Shown: positions 28,850 through 38,402 of the stretch, piece after piece | Layout: the number at the start of each line of letters is the position of its first letter | How positions within the stretch are numbered: the stretch's first letter is position 1 | Origin: Stenotrophomonas sp. 24(2023) | GTDB lineage: Bacteria; Pseudomonadota; Gammaproteobacteria; Xanthomonadales; Xanthomonadaceae | Direction: 5' to 3' | Length of the DNA stretch: 64,000 bases | Assembly (NCBI RefSeq): GCF_030913365.1 | Contig: NZ_CP133160.1 | Span: 372,001-436,000, forward strand | Position numbers and translations under genes: made by a program | Notes under the pieces: generated by a model | What the model was told of the DNA's origin: nothing | What the model saw: only the letters and a program-made list of their open reading frames with translations | Databases searched by the model: none

Positions 28850-30385
28850 TTACTTACTGCCGCCGGCGACGGTGCTGGCCGCGTCCATTTCGGCCTGCGC
28901 GCGCGCGGCATACAACGTGCCCGGCGGCGGCTGGCGGGTGAAGAACGTATTGACCCCATCGAGCACGGCCCCGGCAATACGTCGCTGGTAGGCCGGGTCG
29001 ATCAGGCGGCGCTCTTCGTCCGGGTTGGAGATGAAGGCGGTCTCCACCAGCATGGCCGGCATGTCCGACGTGCGCAGCACCGCGAAGTTGGCGCGCTCGA
29101 TGTTCGGCTTGTGGTTGTTGCCGATGCGCTTGAGGCCGCCCAGCACATGCCCGGCCGCATCCTCGGAGGCCTTCATGTAGCCACTCTGGGCCAGGTCCAG
29201 CAGCACATTGGCCAGGGTGCCCTCGGTCTGCTGCAGGCGTACGCCACCGACCAGATCGGCCGCGTTTTCCTTGTCCGCCAGCCAGCGCGCGCGCTGCGAA
29301 GAGGCGCCCTTGGTCGAGAGCACGTACACCGACGACCCCGTGGCCGAACGGTTCTCGGCGGCATCGGCATGGATGGAAATGAAGATGTCGGCCTTGGCCG
29401 CACGCGCCTTCTGCGCACGCATCGGCAGCGGGATGAACACATCGCTGTCGCGGGTCAGGTAGGCCTTCAGGCCCGGCGTGGCGTTGACCTGCCGGGCCAG
29501 TTCACGCGCCACCGCCAGGGTGACGTCCTTTTCGCGCTTGCCGGTCGGGCCGATCGCACCTGGGTCCTGCCCGCCGTGGCCAGGGTCGATGGCCACCACC
29601 AGGTGGCGCATGCCCGGCTGCATGCGCACGCGCGAGGCGTCGCTGGGCAGGGTCGGGCGCGGCGGCGCCGGTGCCACGGCCACGGGGGCTGGGGCCGGCG
29701 ATGCCGCGTCCCCGCCCTGCCCGGCCAGGATGGCCGCCGGTGAAGGCGAAACACTGCCACTGGCCGCCGTCGTACCGGCGGCGGCGACATTGGCGGCCGC
29801 CGTGGCCGGCACCGGGGCCGGGTTGGCCGGCGTTGCGGCACTGGTACTGGCCTGCTGCTGCACCTGCGCGGTCAGCAGGGCGGTCGCCCGTGCCGCATCG
29901 TTGCGGGCCTGGGCACTGGTGGCTGCAGGGGACGGTGCGGCCGTCGCGGCGGGCGGCGGCGTGGCAGGACGGCTGGCCGTGCTGGCCGGCGCATCGCCCG
30001 GCCATTCGATGACCAGCCGTGACTGGTTGCCTTCGCGCAGCATCTGCGGGCGGAACGGCGCGACCGACTCGGCCAGGTCGAACACCACACGGAACGTGCC
30101 CGGTACCGGCTGCCCGGTCCGCACGGCAGTCACCACCCCCTGCGCGGCCGGCAGCTTGATGCCGTGCACGGCTTCCGAATCGGGGAAATCGACCACCAGC
30201 CGGTTCGGGCCGGACAGGGTCAGGGTCTTGTAGCCACCGCTGCCCTCCAGCGCGATTTCCGCGCGCGTGCCCGTGGGGCCCGTATTCAGCAGCACCTGGC
30301 GTACTTCACCGGCCCACGCAGCCGCGCTCGCCAGACACAGTCCGACGGTGGCACAGATGGCGAAGAGACGGTTCCCCGGGCGCAT
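28850..30385 (-). CDS. amiC: N-acetylmuramoyl-L-alanine amidase (AmiC/AmiB type)
   Basis: This 511-residue periplasmic enzyme removes stem peptides from peptidoglycan at septation. After a signal peptide (1-25) comes an AMIN domain (about 27-130). A long Ala/Pro linker (about 130-250) follows, then the Amidase_3 domain with the zinc motifs VVAIDPGHGGQDPGA, FISIHADA and LVETAFISN. The linker is longer than in E. coli. It lies 82 bases downstream of tsaE in the usual nnr-tsaE-ami-mutL order. Confidence 0.95.
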   Translation of the reverse strand: MRPGNRLFAICATVGLCLASAAAWAGEVRQVLLNTGPTGTRAEIALEGSGGYKTLTLSGPNRLVVDFPDSEAVHGIKLPAAQGVVTAVRTGQPVPGTFRVVFDLAESVAPFRPQMLREGNQSRLVIEWPGDAPASTASRPATPPPAATAAPSPAATSAQARNDAARATALLTAQVQQQASTSAATPANPAPVPATAAANVAAAGTTAASGSVSPSPAAILAGQGGDAASPAPAPVAVAPAPPRPTLPSDASRVRMQPGMRHLVVAIDPGHGGQDPGAIGPTGKREKDVTLAVARELARQVNATPGLKAYLTRDSDVFIPLPMRAQKARAAKADIFISIHADAAENRSATGSSVYVLSTKGASSQRARWLADKENAADLVGGVRLQQTEGTLANVLLDLAQSGYMKASEDAAGHVLGGLKRIGNNHKPNIERANFAVLRTSDMPAMLVETAFISNPDEERRLIDPAYQRRIAGAVLDGVNTFFTRQPPPGTLYAARAQAEMDAASTVAGGSK

Positions 30386-30467
30386 GGCTCAGGATTCAAT
30401 CACCGCGCTGAACGAAATGCAACACCTTTTCCCTTAATAATCCGTAACCTGCCGCCGTTTGTTCTCG

Positions 30468-30950
30468 TCAGCCGGCAGAAATGGCCTGCAAGTCGCCCCC
30501 TTCCGGGAGCCGGGCGAGCCATTCGCGACCCGCATCGCTGCTGGCGGTGAGACGCGCGCGGCGCCCCTGTCCCTCGATGGACAGCGCAACCACCAGATCG
30601 GTCGGCGGCAGGGCACCGGCGCCCCGCTCGGGCCACTCCACCAGCCACAACACGGCACTGCCCTCGTCAAGGCCCAGGAAATCCAGCTCGCCGGCCTGGC
30701 CGATGCGGTACAGGTCCAGGTGCCAGGCCTCGCCACCACTGGCCAGCGGGTAGCGCTCGACCAGCGTGTAGGTCGGGCTGCGGATCGGCCCCTGCACCCC
30801 CAGCGCTCGCAGCAGGGCGCGTGCGGTCGTGGATTTACCGGCGCCCAGGTCGCCACGCAGTTCCACCAGCGCCTGCGCCGGGCGCGTCTGGGCCAGCCAT
30901 TGGCCGAGCACGCCGGTCTGGTCGGCATCGGCAAGGAAGAAGTCGGTCAT
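30468..30950 (-). CDS. tsaE: tRNA threonylcarbamoyladenosine synthesis ATPase TsaE
   Basis: This 160-residue P-loop ATPase works with TsaB and TsaD to make t6A37 in tRNAs. The Walker A motif is GDLGAGKSTTARALLRALG. Family segments RSPTYTLVERYP and WHLDLYRIG follow, then LVEWPERG. It begins 2 bases after nnr, so the two are co-transcribed. Confidence 0.95.
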   Translation of the reverse strand: MTDFFLADADQTGVLGQWLAQTRPAQALVELRGDLGAGKSTTARALLRALGVQGPIRSPTYTLVERYPLASGGEAWHLDLYRIGQAGELDFLGLDEGSAVLWLVEWPERGAGALPPTDLVVALSIEGQGRRARLTASSDAGREWLARLPEGGDLQAISAG

Positions 30951-30952
30951 GT

Positions 30953-32434
30953 TCAGCGGTCCGGGTTGGCCAGCCGCCGCAGGGGCGCCAGCAGGTCGGT
31001 GGGAAGCAGGCCACGTGCGCCGTCGGCAGCCGCCACGTCGCCGGCCATCGCGTGCAGCAGCGCGCCGGCGGCAGCGGCATCGAAGGCTGACAGGCCCTGT
31101 GCGCGCAGGCTGGCGATGATGCCGGTCAGCAGGTCGCCCATGCCGCCCACGGCCATGCCCGGGTTGCCGGCGGCAATCAGCCGTGGGCATTGCCCTGGCG
31201 CTGCGACGATGCTGCCGGCGCCCTTGAGCACCACCACCGCGTGGTAGCGGTCGGCCAGTGCCTGTGCACTGCCGTAGCGATCGGCCTGGACGGCCGACGT
31301 CGTGGTAGCCAGCAGGCGTGCCGCTTCGCCCGGGTGCGGGGTCAGCACGGCATCGGGCATGGCATGCGGATCGGCGGCCAGCAGGTTCAGCGCATCGGCA
31401 TCGACCACCAGCGGCCGGCCACCACCGTGCAGCCGGGCCCACAGCGCCTGGGCCCATGCGTCCTGGCCCAGGCCTGGGCCCACCGCGACGACCTTCGCCC
31501 GCGCCAGCAAGGGTGCCAGCGCATCGCCGTCTTCCAGCGCATGGGCCATCGCCTCCGGCAGCCGGGCCAGCAGCGGCCCGACGTGGGCCTGCCGCGTGCC
31601 GATGCTGAGCAGCCCGGCACCAGCGCGCAGCGCGGCTTCGCCCGCCAACGCGATGGCCCCGCCGCTGCCGTGGTTGCCCCCCAGGCAGAGCACGTGGCCG
31701 GATTCCCCCTTGTGGGTATTGGCGCGCCGTGGCGGCAGCAGCGCGCGCAGGCGCTCACCGCCCCAACGCTGTGCCCGGGGCGATATGCCCTGCCAGGCCG
31801 CGTCCGGCAGTTCCAGCGGGGCCAGCCTGCGCTGCCCGGCGTACTCCAGCGCATCACCGGTGAACAGCCCGCGGTGGTTGGCGATGAACTGCAACGTGAC
31901 CGTCGCGCGCACGGCCACGCCCGGCACGCTGCCACGGTCGGCGTCCACGCCGCTGGGGACGTCCAGGGCCAGCACCGGCACCTGCGCGGCATTGATCGCC
32001 GCGACCAGCGCCTGGCCAGCCTCGTCCGGCGCCCGGCTCAGGCCCAGCCCGAACAACGCATCGACCACCAGGTCCGCATCGGGCAGGCACTGGCCATCGA
32101 ACGCTACGGTGCTGCCACCTGCCGCCTGGTACTCACGGGCCGCGCGCTGTGCCAGCCCGGTCGCCGGTGGCTTGCCCGGCACCGTCACCACCTGTACGGC
32201 GCGCCCGGCCCGTACCGCGTGGGTGGCCAGCACGTAGCCGTCGCCACCGTTGTTGCCGGCGCCGGCGACGATGCACAACCGGCGGGCGTCGGGCCATTGC
32301 TGCTGCAGGCACTGCCAGGCCGCCAGCCCGGCCTGGGCCATCAGGTCCCACCCATCCTCGCCCAGCAGCGCGGACGCGCGTGCATCGAGGGTGCGCGCGG
32401 CCGCCGAATCGAACAGGAGGGAAAGATCGAGCAT
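30953..32434 (-). CDS. nnr: Bifunctional NAD(P)H-hydrate epimerase/dehydratase
   Basis: This 493-residue repair enzyme fixes hydrated NAD(P)H. The YjeF N-terminal epimerase domain (about 1-215) has AGAGNNGGDGYVLA and ALDVPSGVDADRG. The ribokinase-like ADP-dependent dehydratase domain (about 225-490) has GESGHVLCLGGNHGSGGA and NPGMAVGGMGDLLTGIIASL. It is divergent from queG, as in E. coli. Confidence 0.96.
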   Translation of the reverse strand: MLDLSLLFDSAAARTLDARASALLGEDGWDLMAQAGLAAWQCLQQQWPDARRLCIVAGAGNNGGDGYVLATHAVRAGRAVQVVTVPGKPPATGLAQRAAREYQAAGGSTVAFDGQCLPDADLVVDALFGLGLSRAPDEAGQALVAAINAAQVPVLALDVPSGVDADRGSVPGVAVRATVTLQFIANHRGLFTGDALEYAGQRRLAPLELPDAAWQGISPRAQRWGGERLRALLPPRRANTHKGESGHVLCLGGNHGSGGAIALAGEAALRAGAGLLSIGTRQAHVGPLLARLPEAMAHALEDGDALAPLLARAKVVAVGPGLGQDAWAQALWARLHGGGRPLVVDADALNLLAADPHAMPDAVLTPHPGEAARLLATTTSAVQADRYGSAQALADRYHAVVVLKGAGSIVAAPGQCPRLIAAGNPGMAVGGMGDLLTGIIASLRAQGLSAFDAAAAGALLHAMAGDVAAADGARGLLPTDLLAPLRRLANPDR

Positions 32435-32456
32435 GCAGGGATTTTATACTGGCCCC

Positions 32457-33527
32457 ATGTCAGCCGTACCCATCACCGTCGATCCTGCCTGGGCCGTGGC
32501 CCGCATCCGCGCGCTGGCGCGCGCGCACGGCTTCCAGCGTTGCGGCATCGCCGGCATCGACCTGGCCGAGGATGAGGCACACCTGGCCGACTGGCTGGGC
32601 CAGGGCCTGTACGGCACGATGGACTGGATGGCCCGCCACGGCACGCTGCGCGCGCGCCCGGCCGAACTGCTGCCCGGCACCGTGCGGGTGATCTCGGTGG
32701 GCATGGACTACAGCCACAAGGACGACACCGAAGCCTGGGCGACCCTGGCCGACCCCGGCCGCGCCTATGTGGCGCGCTACGCGCTGGGCCGCGATTACCA
32801 CAAGCTGATGCGCAGCCGCCTGCAGAAGCTGGCCACGCAGATCAACGATGAAGTGGCACCGCTGGGCTACCGCGTCTTCGTCGATTCGGCACCGGTGCTG
32901 GAACGTGCCCTGGCGCGCAACGCAGGGCTGGGCTGGATCGGCAAGCACACCTGCCTGATCGACCGTCACGGTGGCTCCTGGTTCTTCATCGGCGAGATCT
33001 ACATCGACATCCCGCTGCCGATCGACGCGCCGGCCACCGCCCACTGCGGCACCTGCACGCGCTGCATCGATGTCTGCCCGACCCAGGCCATCATCGGCCC
33101 GCAGCGGCTGGATGCGCGGCGCTGCATTTCCTACCTGACCATCGAACACGACGGGGCCATCCCCGAGGACATGCGGCCCCTGATGGGCAACCGCATCTAC
33201 GGCTGCGACGACTGCCAGCTGGTCTGCCCCTGGAACAAGTTCGCCAGACGCACCGACGAAGCCGACTTCCGCGCGCGCAACAACCTGGATACGGCACGAC
33301 TGGACCAGCTGTTCGCCTGGGACGAGGCCGAGTTCCTGCGCCGCACGGAAGGCAGCCCCATCCGACGCAGCGGCCATGAACGCTGGCTGCGCAACATCGC
33401 GGTGGCACTGGGCAACGCACCGGCCTCGGCCGAGGCACGGGCCGCCCTGCATACCCGCATCGACGATCCCTCGCCACTGGTGCGCGAGCACGTGCAGTGG
33501 GCGCTGGCCCAGCACGCCGCGCGCTGA
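32457..33527 (+). CDS. queG: Epoxyqueuosine reductase
   Basis: This 356-residue cobalamin- and Fe-S-dependent enzyme performs the last step of queuosine synthesis in tRNA. Two 4Fe-4S motifs are visible: [16 protein letters not shown] and [11 protein letters not shown]. The N-terminal cobalamin-binding part shows the conserved [14 protein letters not shown] and GLGWIGKHT segments. The C-terminus carries HEAT-like helices. The divergent promoter with nnr is only about 22 bases wide between start codons. Confidence 0.95.
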   Translation: MSAVPITVDPAWAVARIRALARAHGFQRCGIAGIDLAEDEAHLADWLGQGLYGTMDWMARHGTLRARPAELLPGTVRVISVGMDYSHKDDTEAWATLADPGRAYVARYALGRDYHKLMRSRLQKLATQINDEVAPLGYRVFVDSAPVLERALARNAGLGWIGKHTCLIDRHGGSWFFIGEIYIDIPLPIDAPATAHCGTCTRCIDVCPTQAIIGPQRLDARRCISYLTIEHDGAIPEDMRPLMGNRIYGCDDCQLVCPWNKFARRTDEADFRARNNLDTARLDQLFAWDEAEFLRRTEGSPIRRSGHERWLRNIAVALGNAPASAEARAALHTRIDDPSPLVREHVQWALAQHAAR

Positions 33528-33571
33528 CGTGCGATCCTGAGCGCCCGTTCGACCTGCCGCACGCCGTACCC

Positions 33572-34903
33572 ATGCAGCCACGCAACAACGACGTCCTCAC
33601 TCCCAGCCAGCTCAACACCCTGGCCCGCGACCTGCTGGAAGGCAGCTTCCCGGCGATCTGGGTCGAAGCCGAGCTGGGCAGCGTGGCGCGGCCTGCTTCC
33701 GGGCACCTGTACTTCACCCTGAAGGACGCGCGCGCCCAGCTGCGCGCGGCCATGTTCCGGATGAAGGCGCAGTACCTGAAGTTCGTACCGCGCGAAGGCA
33801 TGCGTGTGCTGGTCCGCGGCAAGGTCACCCTGTACGACGCCCGTGGCGAGTACCAGATGGTGCTGGACCACATGGAAGAAGCCGGCGAGGGTGCGCTGCG
33901 CCGCGCTTTCGAGGAACTGAAGGCGCGCCTGGAGGCCGAGGGGCTGTTCGACCCGGCACGCAAGCGGCCGATGCCCGCCCACGTGCAGCGCCTGGCGGTG
34001 ATCACCTCGCCCACCGGCGCCGCCGTGCGCGACGTGCTGAGCGTGCTGGCCCGCCGTTTCCCGCTGCTGGAAGTGGACCTGCTGCCGACCCTGGTACAGG
34101 GCAGCACCGCCGCCGCGCAGATCACCCGCCTGCTGCAGGCCGCCGATGCCAGTGGCCGCTACGACGTGATCCTGCTGACCCGCGGGGGCGGCTCGCTGGA
34201 AGACCTGTGGGCCTTCAATGACGAAGCCCTGGCGCGTGCGATCGCCGCCAGCGGCACGCCGGTGGTGTCGGCGGTGGGCCACGAAACCGACTTCAGCCTG
34301 AGCGACTTCGCCGCCGACCTGCGCGCGCCGACGCCGTCGGTGGCGGCCGAACTGCTGGTGCCCGACCAGCGCGAACTGGCCCTGCGCCTGCGCCGCACGG
34401 CGGCGCGGATGGTGCAGTTGCAACGGCACACGATGCAGCAGGCGATGCAGCGTGCCGACCGCGCCCTGTTGCGGCTGAACGCGCAGAGCCCGCAGGCACG
34501 GCTGGATGCACTGCGCCAGCGCCAGCTGGATCTTGGCCGCCGCCTGCATGCCGCGTTCAACCAGCAGCAGGAGCGCCGTGCGGCGCAGCTGCGCCATGCC
34601 GCTGCCGTCCTGCGTGGCCACCACCCGCAGCGGCAGCTGGATGAAATGCAACGCCGCCTCGGCGCCCTGCGCACGCGCCCACAGGCCGCACTGCAACGCC
34701 TGCTGCAACGTGATGCACTGCGCCTGCGCGGGCTGGCGCGTTCGCTGGAGGCGGTGAGCCCGCTGGCGACGGTGGCGCGCGGTTACAGCATCCTCACCCG
34801 CAGCGATGACGGCACGCTGGTACGGCAGGTGGGGCAGGTACAGCCTGGCGATACGCTGCAGGCGCGCGTCGGCGACGGCGTGATCGACGTGCAGGTCAAG
34901 TAG
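33572..34903 (+). CDS. xseA: Exodeoxyribonuclease VII large subunit
   Basis: This 443-residue subunit has the OB-fold N-domain ([23 protein letters not shown]), then the catalytic domain with [29 protein letters not shown] and [27 protein letters not shown], and then the long coiled coil. The closing segment [13 protein letters not shown] is also typical. It follows queG by 44 bases. The small subunit xseB is elsewhere. Confidence 0.96.
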   Translation: MQPRNNDVLTPSQLNTLARDLLEGSFPAIWVEAELGSVARPASGHLYFTLKDARAQLRAAMFRMKAQYLKFVPREGMRVLVRGKVTLYDARGEYQMVLDHMEEAGEGALRRAFEELKARLEAEGLFDPARKRPMPAHVQRLAVITSPTGAAVRDVLSVLARRFPLLEVDLLPTLVQGSTAAAQITRLLQAADASGRYDVILLTRGGGSLEDLWAFNDEALARAIAASGTPVVSAVGHETDFSLSDFAADLRAPTPSVAAELLVPDQRELALRLRRTAARMVQLQRHTMQQAMQRADRALLRLNAQSPQARLDALRQRQLDLGRRLHAAFNQQQERRAAQLRHAAAVLRGHHPQRQLDEMQRRLGALRTRPQAALQRLLQRDALRLRGLARSLEAVSPLATVARGYSILTRSDDGTLVRQVGQVQPGDTLQARVGDGVIDVQVK

Positions 34904-34999
34904 AGGGGTGTTCGGCAGGGCTGCGCCCTGCACCTGCAGAGGCTTCAAGCAACGGCCGAAGCAACAGCCAAAGCGGCTCTGGATTGCTGGTGGCTTGGC

Positions 35000-35097
35000 G
35001 GGGCGGTGTGGCTGTGCAGGACACGCCGTAAACCCATCCATGGGGGCTCGATGGCGCCATCCATGGCGCCAACGGTCCTGCACAGCCACACCGCCCC
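35000..35097. repeat. 98-bp hairpin repeat (family copy 1)
   Basis: A 23-bp outer stem (GGGGCGGTGTGGCTGTGCAG, then GAC, and its complement) encloses a core with ACGCCGTAAACCC, GGGGGCTCGATGGCGCC and ATCCATGGCGCCAACGG. The core recurs at 50121-50224 and, inverted, at 35244-35345. The gap 34904-35426 is made mostly of such repeats and has no gene I can support. Confidence 0.85.
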
Positions 35098-35126
35098 ACC
35101 CTCAACAGTTTCCGGGTGACGGTCGG

Positions 35127-35150
35127 CAGATCCACGCCATGCGTGGATGA
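35127..35150. repeat. SMAG-type palindrome
   Basis: CAGATCCACGCCATGCGTGG, then ATG, in the xseA-M48 gap; the same core as other copies, with the GTAG end degenerated to GCAG. Confidence 0.65.
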
Positions 35151-35176
35151 ATCTCTTTCAGATATCGAATCAATTC

Positions 35177-35217
35177 GGGGTCAGATCCGTTTTCCTGCGG
35201 AAAACGGATCTGACCCC
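35177..35217. repeat. Perfect 19-bp inverted repeat (GGGGTCAG type)
   Basis: GGGGTCAGATCCGTTTTCC and its exact complement are separated by TGC. The ends GGGGTCAG / CTGACCCC are a motif that recurs in REP-like elements of related bacteria. There is no T-run, so it is not a simple terminator. Confidence 0.8.
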
Positions 35218-35243
35218 AAGCGCCATTCCGACAGATCGCGGAC

Positions 35244-35345
35244 GGCGGGGTGGGTCCGGTTGTGGGGGCGTGAGCCGCATGGATGCGGCGACCGAGCCTA
35301 CATGGACGTATTTACGGCGTCCCCCGCAACCGGACCCACCCCGCC
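35244..35345. repeat. 102-bp hairpin repeat (family copy 3, inverted)
   Basis: The outer stem GGCGGGGTGGGTCCGGTTG pairs with CAACCGGACCCACCCCGCC. The core, read on the opposite strand to copy 1, keeps ATGGATG, GAGCC and TTTACGGCGT. The stem sequence differs completely from copies 1 and 2, yet is still fully self-complementary. Confidence 0.75.
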
Positions 35346-35426
35346 ATCCCACGGAATGCACGCTGTTGCTGTTGCTGTTGCTCTGGCTTCGGCAGGTGCA
35401 AGGCTGCAAGCCCTGCCGAACACCCA

Positions 35427-36326
35427 CTACTTTGCCTGCTCGCAGAACTTCTGCCGGTACTCGAGTGCCTTCGGCATCAGCGCCTGCAGGTTCTGGATAC
35501 GCGTCCCCGGGTTCGGGTGCGTGGAGGAAAACTCCGGCGGCGACTGTCCGCCACTGGCCTGGCCCATGCGCTGCCACAGCGGGATGGCCTCGCGCGGGTC
35601 GAAGCAGGCCGCGGCCGCCAGCATCAGCCCGACCTCATCGGCCTGGGTTTCATGGCTGCGCGCATAGGGCAGCAGGTAGCCATAGCCCATCGCCGACATC
35701 ATCATCTGTTGCTGCTGTGCATCCATGCCACTGGCCGCGCCTGCCATCTGCCCGATCTGGGTCAGCTTCTGCTGGGCCATGCGTTGTGCACCATGCCGCA
35801 GCAACGCATGGGCGATCTCATGGCCCATCACCACCGCCATCGCATCACGCGTGCGCGCCACCGGAACCAAGCCGGTATAGACGGCCATCTTGCCGCCGGG
35901 CAGGCAGAACGCATTGGCCTGGTCGGAAGGAATCACATTCACTTCCCACTCGAAATCACGCGAAAAATGCGCCGGCTGCACGCCATGTTCCTGCGCCAGC
36001 GCGGTTTCCACCACGTCCACCTTGGCGATCAGCCGCTGGGCGATGTCGCGCACGTCGCGGGAAATATCCGCCGAGGGATCCAGCGGCCGCTCCTGCGCGA
36101 GGATCTGCTGGTAGGCCTGCAGGCCCAGGGCCTTCTCCTGGCGGGCATCCAGCGATGCATCGATCAGCACCTTCTCGCCCGTGTACGGGTCCATCGTCCG
36201 GTTGGACAACCAGTAGAAGGCCGCGTAACCGGCAAATGCCAGCAGCACCCACCAGCGGACGTTGCCGAACAGGCCACGGCGCGGCGCACTGTGCTGCGGC
36301 GAACGGGAAAACGGATCGTTGCGCAT
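35427..36326 (-). CDS. M48-family zinc metallopeptidase
   Basis: This 299-residue protein has one N-terminal membrane anchor (about 24-42, WWVLLAFAGYAAFYWL). The catalytic HEIAHALLRHGAQRM is the zinc motif and HETQADEVG gives the third ligand. NAFCLPGGKMAVYTGL is the family segment before it. The overall pattern matches Loip/BepA-like or Oma1-like periplasmic proteases of outer-membrane quality control. The start 36326 is chosen for MRNDPFS. The upstream FGE lipoprotein gene reads the same way, about 90 bases away. Confidence 0.9.
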   Translation of the reverse strand: MRNDPFSRSPQHSAPRRGLFGNVRWWVLLAFAGYAAFYWLSNRTMDPYTGEKVLIDASLDARQEKALGLQAYQQILAQERPLDPSADISRDVRDIAQRLIAKVDVVETALAQEHGVQPAHFSRDFEWEVNVIPSDQANAFCLPGGKMAVYTGLVPVARTRDAMAVVMGHEIAHALLRHGAQRMAQQKLTQIGQMAGAASGMDAQQQQMMMSAMGYGYLLPYARSHETQADEVGLMLAAAACFDPREAIPLWQRMGQASGGQSPPEFSSTHPNPGTRIQNLQALMPKALEYRQKFCEQAK

Positions 36327-36419
36327 CGGCGGAAAGTCCCGGCGGGCCCCGCCGGTGGCGGGCACGCCGCCATCTTAGTGCGGCCCCGGGCCGCTGGGGT
36401 GAAAGGCTGGCGGCCCGGC

Positions 36420-38318
36420 TCAGATCCCCCGCACCACGCGGAAACCGATGCGCGCCGAGGTGGTATCCGAATCCTGCGACTGCCGCCACGCTGCACGGCT
36501 CTGCTCGGGTGCGTTGGCCCAGTTGCCACCGCGGATGACGCGGGCACGACACCCCGGGTTGTACCAGGAGGCCCCGTCGGAAGGGGCGCGCCGGTAGCTG
36601 GCATGCCAGCAGTCGGAGACCCATTCGCTCAGGTTGCCGGCCATGTCATGCAATCCCCACGCATTGGGCTGGAACGTCGCCACCGGTGCCGGGCCCCACC
36701 AGCCATCCCGATAGCCCACGAAGGCGTTCTGCCAGTGCCGTCCCGAGGGCGATACATCGCCGCTGCCGGTGAAGTTGCCAGCCCCCGGCGGCGGCGTTCC
36801 GGCATCGCCCCAGGGGTAGCGGCCACTGCTGCCCGCACGCAGGGCGTATTCGAATTCGGCCTCGCTGGGCAACCGGTAGGAACGCCCGGTCTGCTCGGTC
36901 AACCAGTTCGCATACGCTTCCGCATCACGCACGCTGACATGCATCACCGGCTGGTTGCCCATGGCACGGGCACCGTCATAATCCGAGCGCCAGTCCACCC
37001 CGCTGCGGCGGATGAAGTTGCCACTACGCTCGTCATAGACCACCGAATGCCCGCGCCGGGTGGCGCGCGGGCGCGCATTGGTGGCTTTCACGAACCGTTC
37101 GAAATCCGCCACCGTCACTTCGGTGATCGCCAGCGCGAAGCCGCGCTCGAAGCGCACGTAATGGGCAGGGCGCTCGGCATCGGTGGCCCCCGGCTCGGTA
37201 TCACCGGCCCCCATCTGGAAGCCACCGTGCGGCACCACGATCATCTGCGGGCCCCGGCCACCGTCACGCAGCGCATCACTGAACACCTGGCCGGGCCTGA
37301 AGCTGCCGTAGTGCGTGGCCAGGTCGATGCGTTCGCGCAGCTCGGCCACCACGCTGTCGCCCGGCAGGGCAATGCGCAACGCCTCGGCCAGCTTCTCACG
37401 GGCCGGCTTGAGCCCCTGCGGCGTGGCCAGGTCGCGCAGGCCACCATCGCGCAGCTGCACCAGGGTGGCGGCGCGGATGGCTTCGATGCGCTCGAAGGCA
37501 TCGGCAATGGTCGGCGAGGAATCGCGCACCTTGCTGGCTTCGGCCAGCCAGGCGCCAGCAGCGGCGAAATCGCGTGCACGCGCCGCATCTTCGGCACGCC
37601 GGATCAACCCGCTCTCAGCGGCGGCCAGCCCCTGCCGCGCACGCACGCTGGCCGGATCGAGCTGCAGCGCTTCGCGGAAATTGACCAGGGCCCCATCACC
37701 ATCTTCACCGATGCGCCCGGCGCGCAGATCGTCTTCACCGGCCCGGTTGTAGGCCACCACGCGCTGGGCACGCTCCACCCGGCCCTGCAGCGCGCGCACG
37801 TTTTCATCATCCGGTGCCAGGGTCAGCAGCACCAGCGCCATCTGCCCGGCTTCCACCAGCGCCTCGCGCTGCTTCAGCGGGCGTACCAGCAGGGCATCGA
37901 CCTGCCGCCGCAGGTACTGGCGGGCACGCAGCAGGCCTGCACGGGCCTGGCGGTCATCGGCGGCCTGTTCCTGCACCGCCAGCCACAGCGGAATGGCCGA
38001 CTCGGGGCTGGCATACAGGTCATCACGCTGGAAGGCCTGCTGCGCCGCATGCCGCAGCTGCGCCAGCGTGCGCCCCTGCCGGTCGACCACCGGTGGCGCC
38101 CAGCGCTGCACGTCCTCTGCCGCATCCTGCCCGGCAATGGTCACCCGCCCCGCGCCATCATCTGCGGCGGCCTGTGCCGGGCCATCGGCATCGGCCTGCG
38201 TCACCGGCGGCCCCTCCTCGCCCTTCCCCGCCCCGACCGGGGCCTGCGCGGCCGGCGAGCAGCCCAGCAGCGCCAGCGCGAGCAGGGCACAGGGCACGGA
38301 TGGCAACGGAAAACGCAA
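36420..38318 (-). CDS. Lipoprotein with C-terminal formylglycine-generating-enzyme-like domain
   Basis: This is a 632-residue protein. A lipobox (LALLGC, C20) anchors it to a membrane. Residues about 80-330 are helical and TPR-like (FREALQLDPASVRARQGLAAA). The C-terminal 270 residues are an FGE-sulfatase/SUMF1 domain: VPHGGFQMGAG, VTVADFERFV, YRLPSEAEFEYALRAG, GLHDMAGNLSEWVSDCW, RVIRGGNW and IGFRVVRG. Many such domains are not sulfatase activators but bind ligands. The start is TTG 38318, supported by an excellent AAGGAGG 6 bases upstream. It is divergent from rnd. Confidence 0.88.
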   Translation of the reverse strand: MRFPLPSVPCALLALALLGCSPAAQAPVGAGKGEEGPPVTQADADGPAQAAADDGAGRVTIAGQDAAEDVQRWAPPVVDRQGRTLAQLRHAAQQAFQRDDLYASPESAIPLWLAVQEQAADDRQARAGLLRARQYLRRQVDALLVRPLKQREALVEAGQMALVLLTLAPDDENVRALQGRVERAQRVVAYNRAGEDDLRAGRIGEDGDGALVNFREALQLDPASVRARQGLAAAESGLIRRAEDAARARDFAAAGAWLAEASKVRDSSPTIADAFERIEAIRAATLVQLRDGGLRDLATPQGLKPAREKLAEALRIALPGDSVVAELRERIDLATHYGSFRPGQVFSDALRDGGRGPQMIVVPHGGFQMGAGDTEPGATDAERPAHYVRFERGFALAITEVTVADFERFVKATNARPRATRRGHSVVYDERSGNFIRRSGVDWRSDYDGARAMGNQPVMHVSVRDAEAYANWLTEQTGRSYRLPSEAEFEYALRAGSSGRYPWGDAGTPPPGAGNFTGSGDVSPSGRHWQNAFVGYRDGWWGPAPVATFQPNAWGLHDMAGNLSEWVSDCWHASYRRAPSDGASWYNPGCRARVIRGGNWANAPEQSRAAWRQSQDSDTTSARIGFRVVRGI

Positions 38319-38402
38319 GGGAACCCTCCTTCGGTACGGGCGCGGACCGACGTTAGGCTATTCTCCCCTGCCTGAGCAAACCCGAGTAGCAGGCCCTGAC
38401 CC

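Noticed and set aside
35283..38375. A 1030-codon open frame on the plus strand opposite the M48 and FGE genes
   Set aside because: Low-complexity His/Arg/Gln/Gly composition; both opposite genes have clear domains and start signals.
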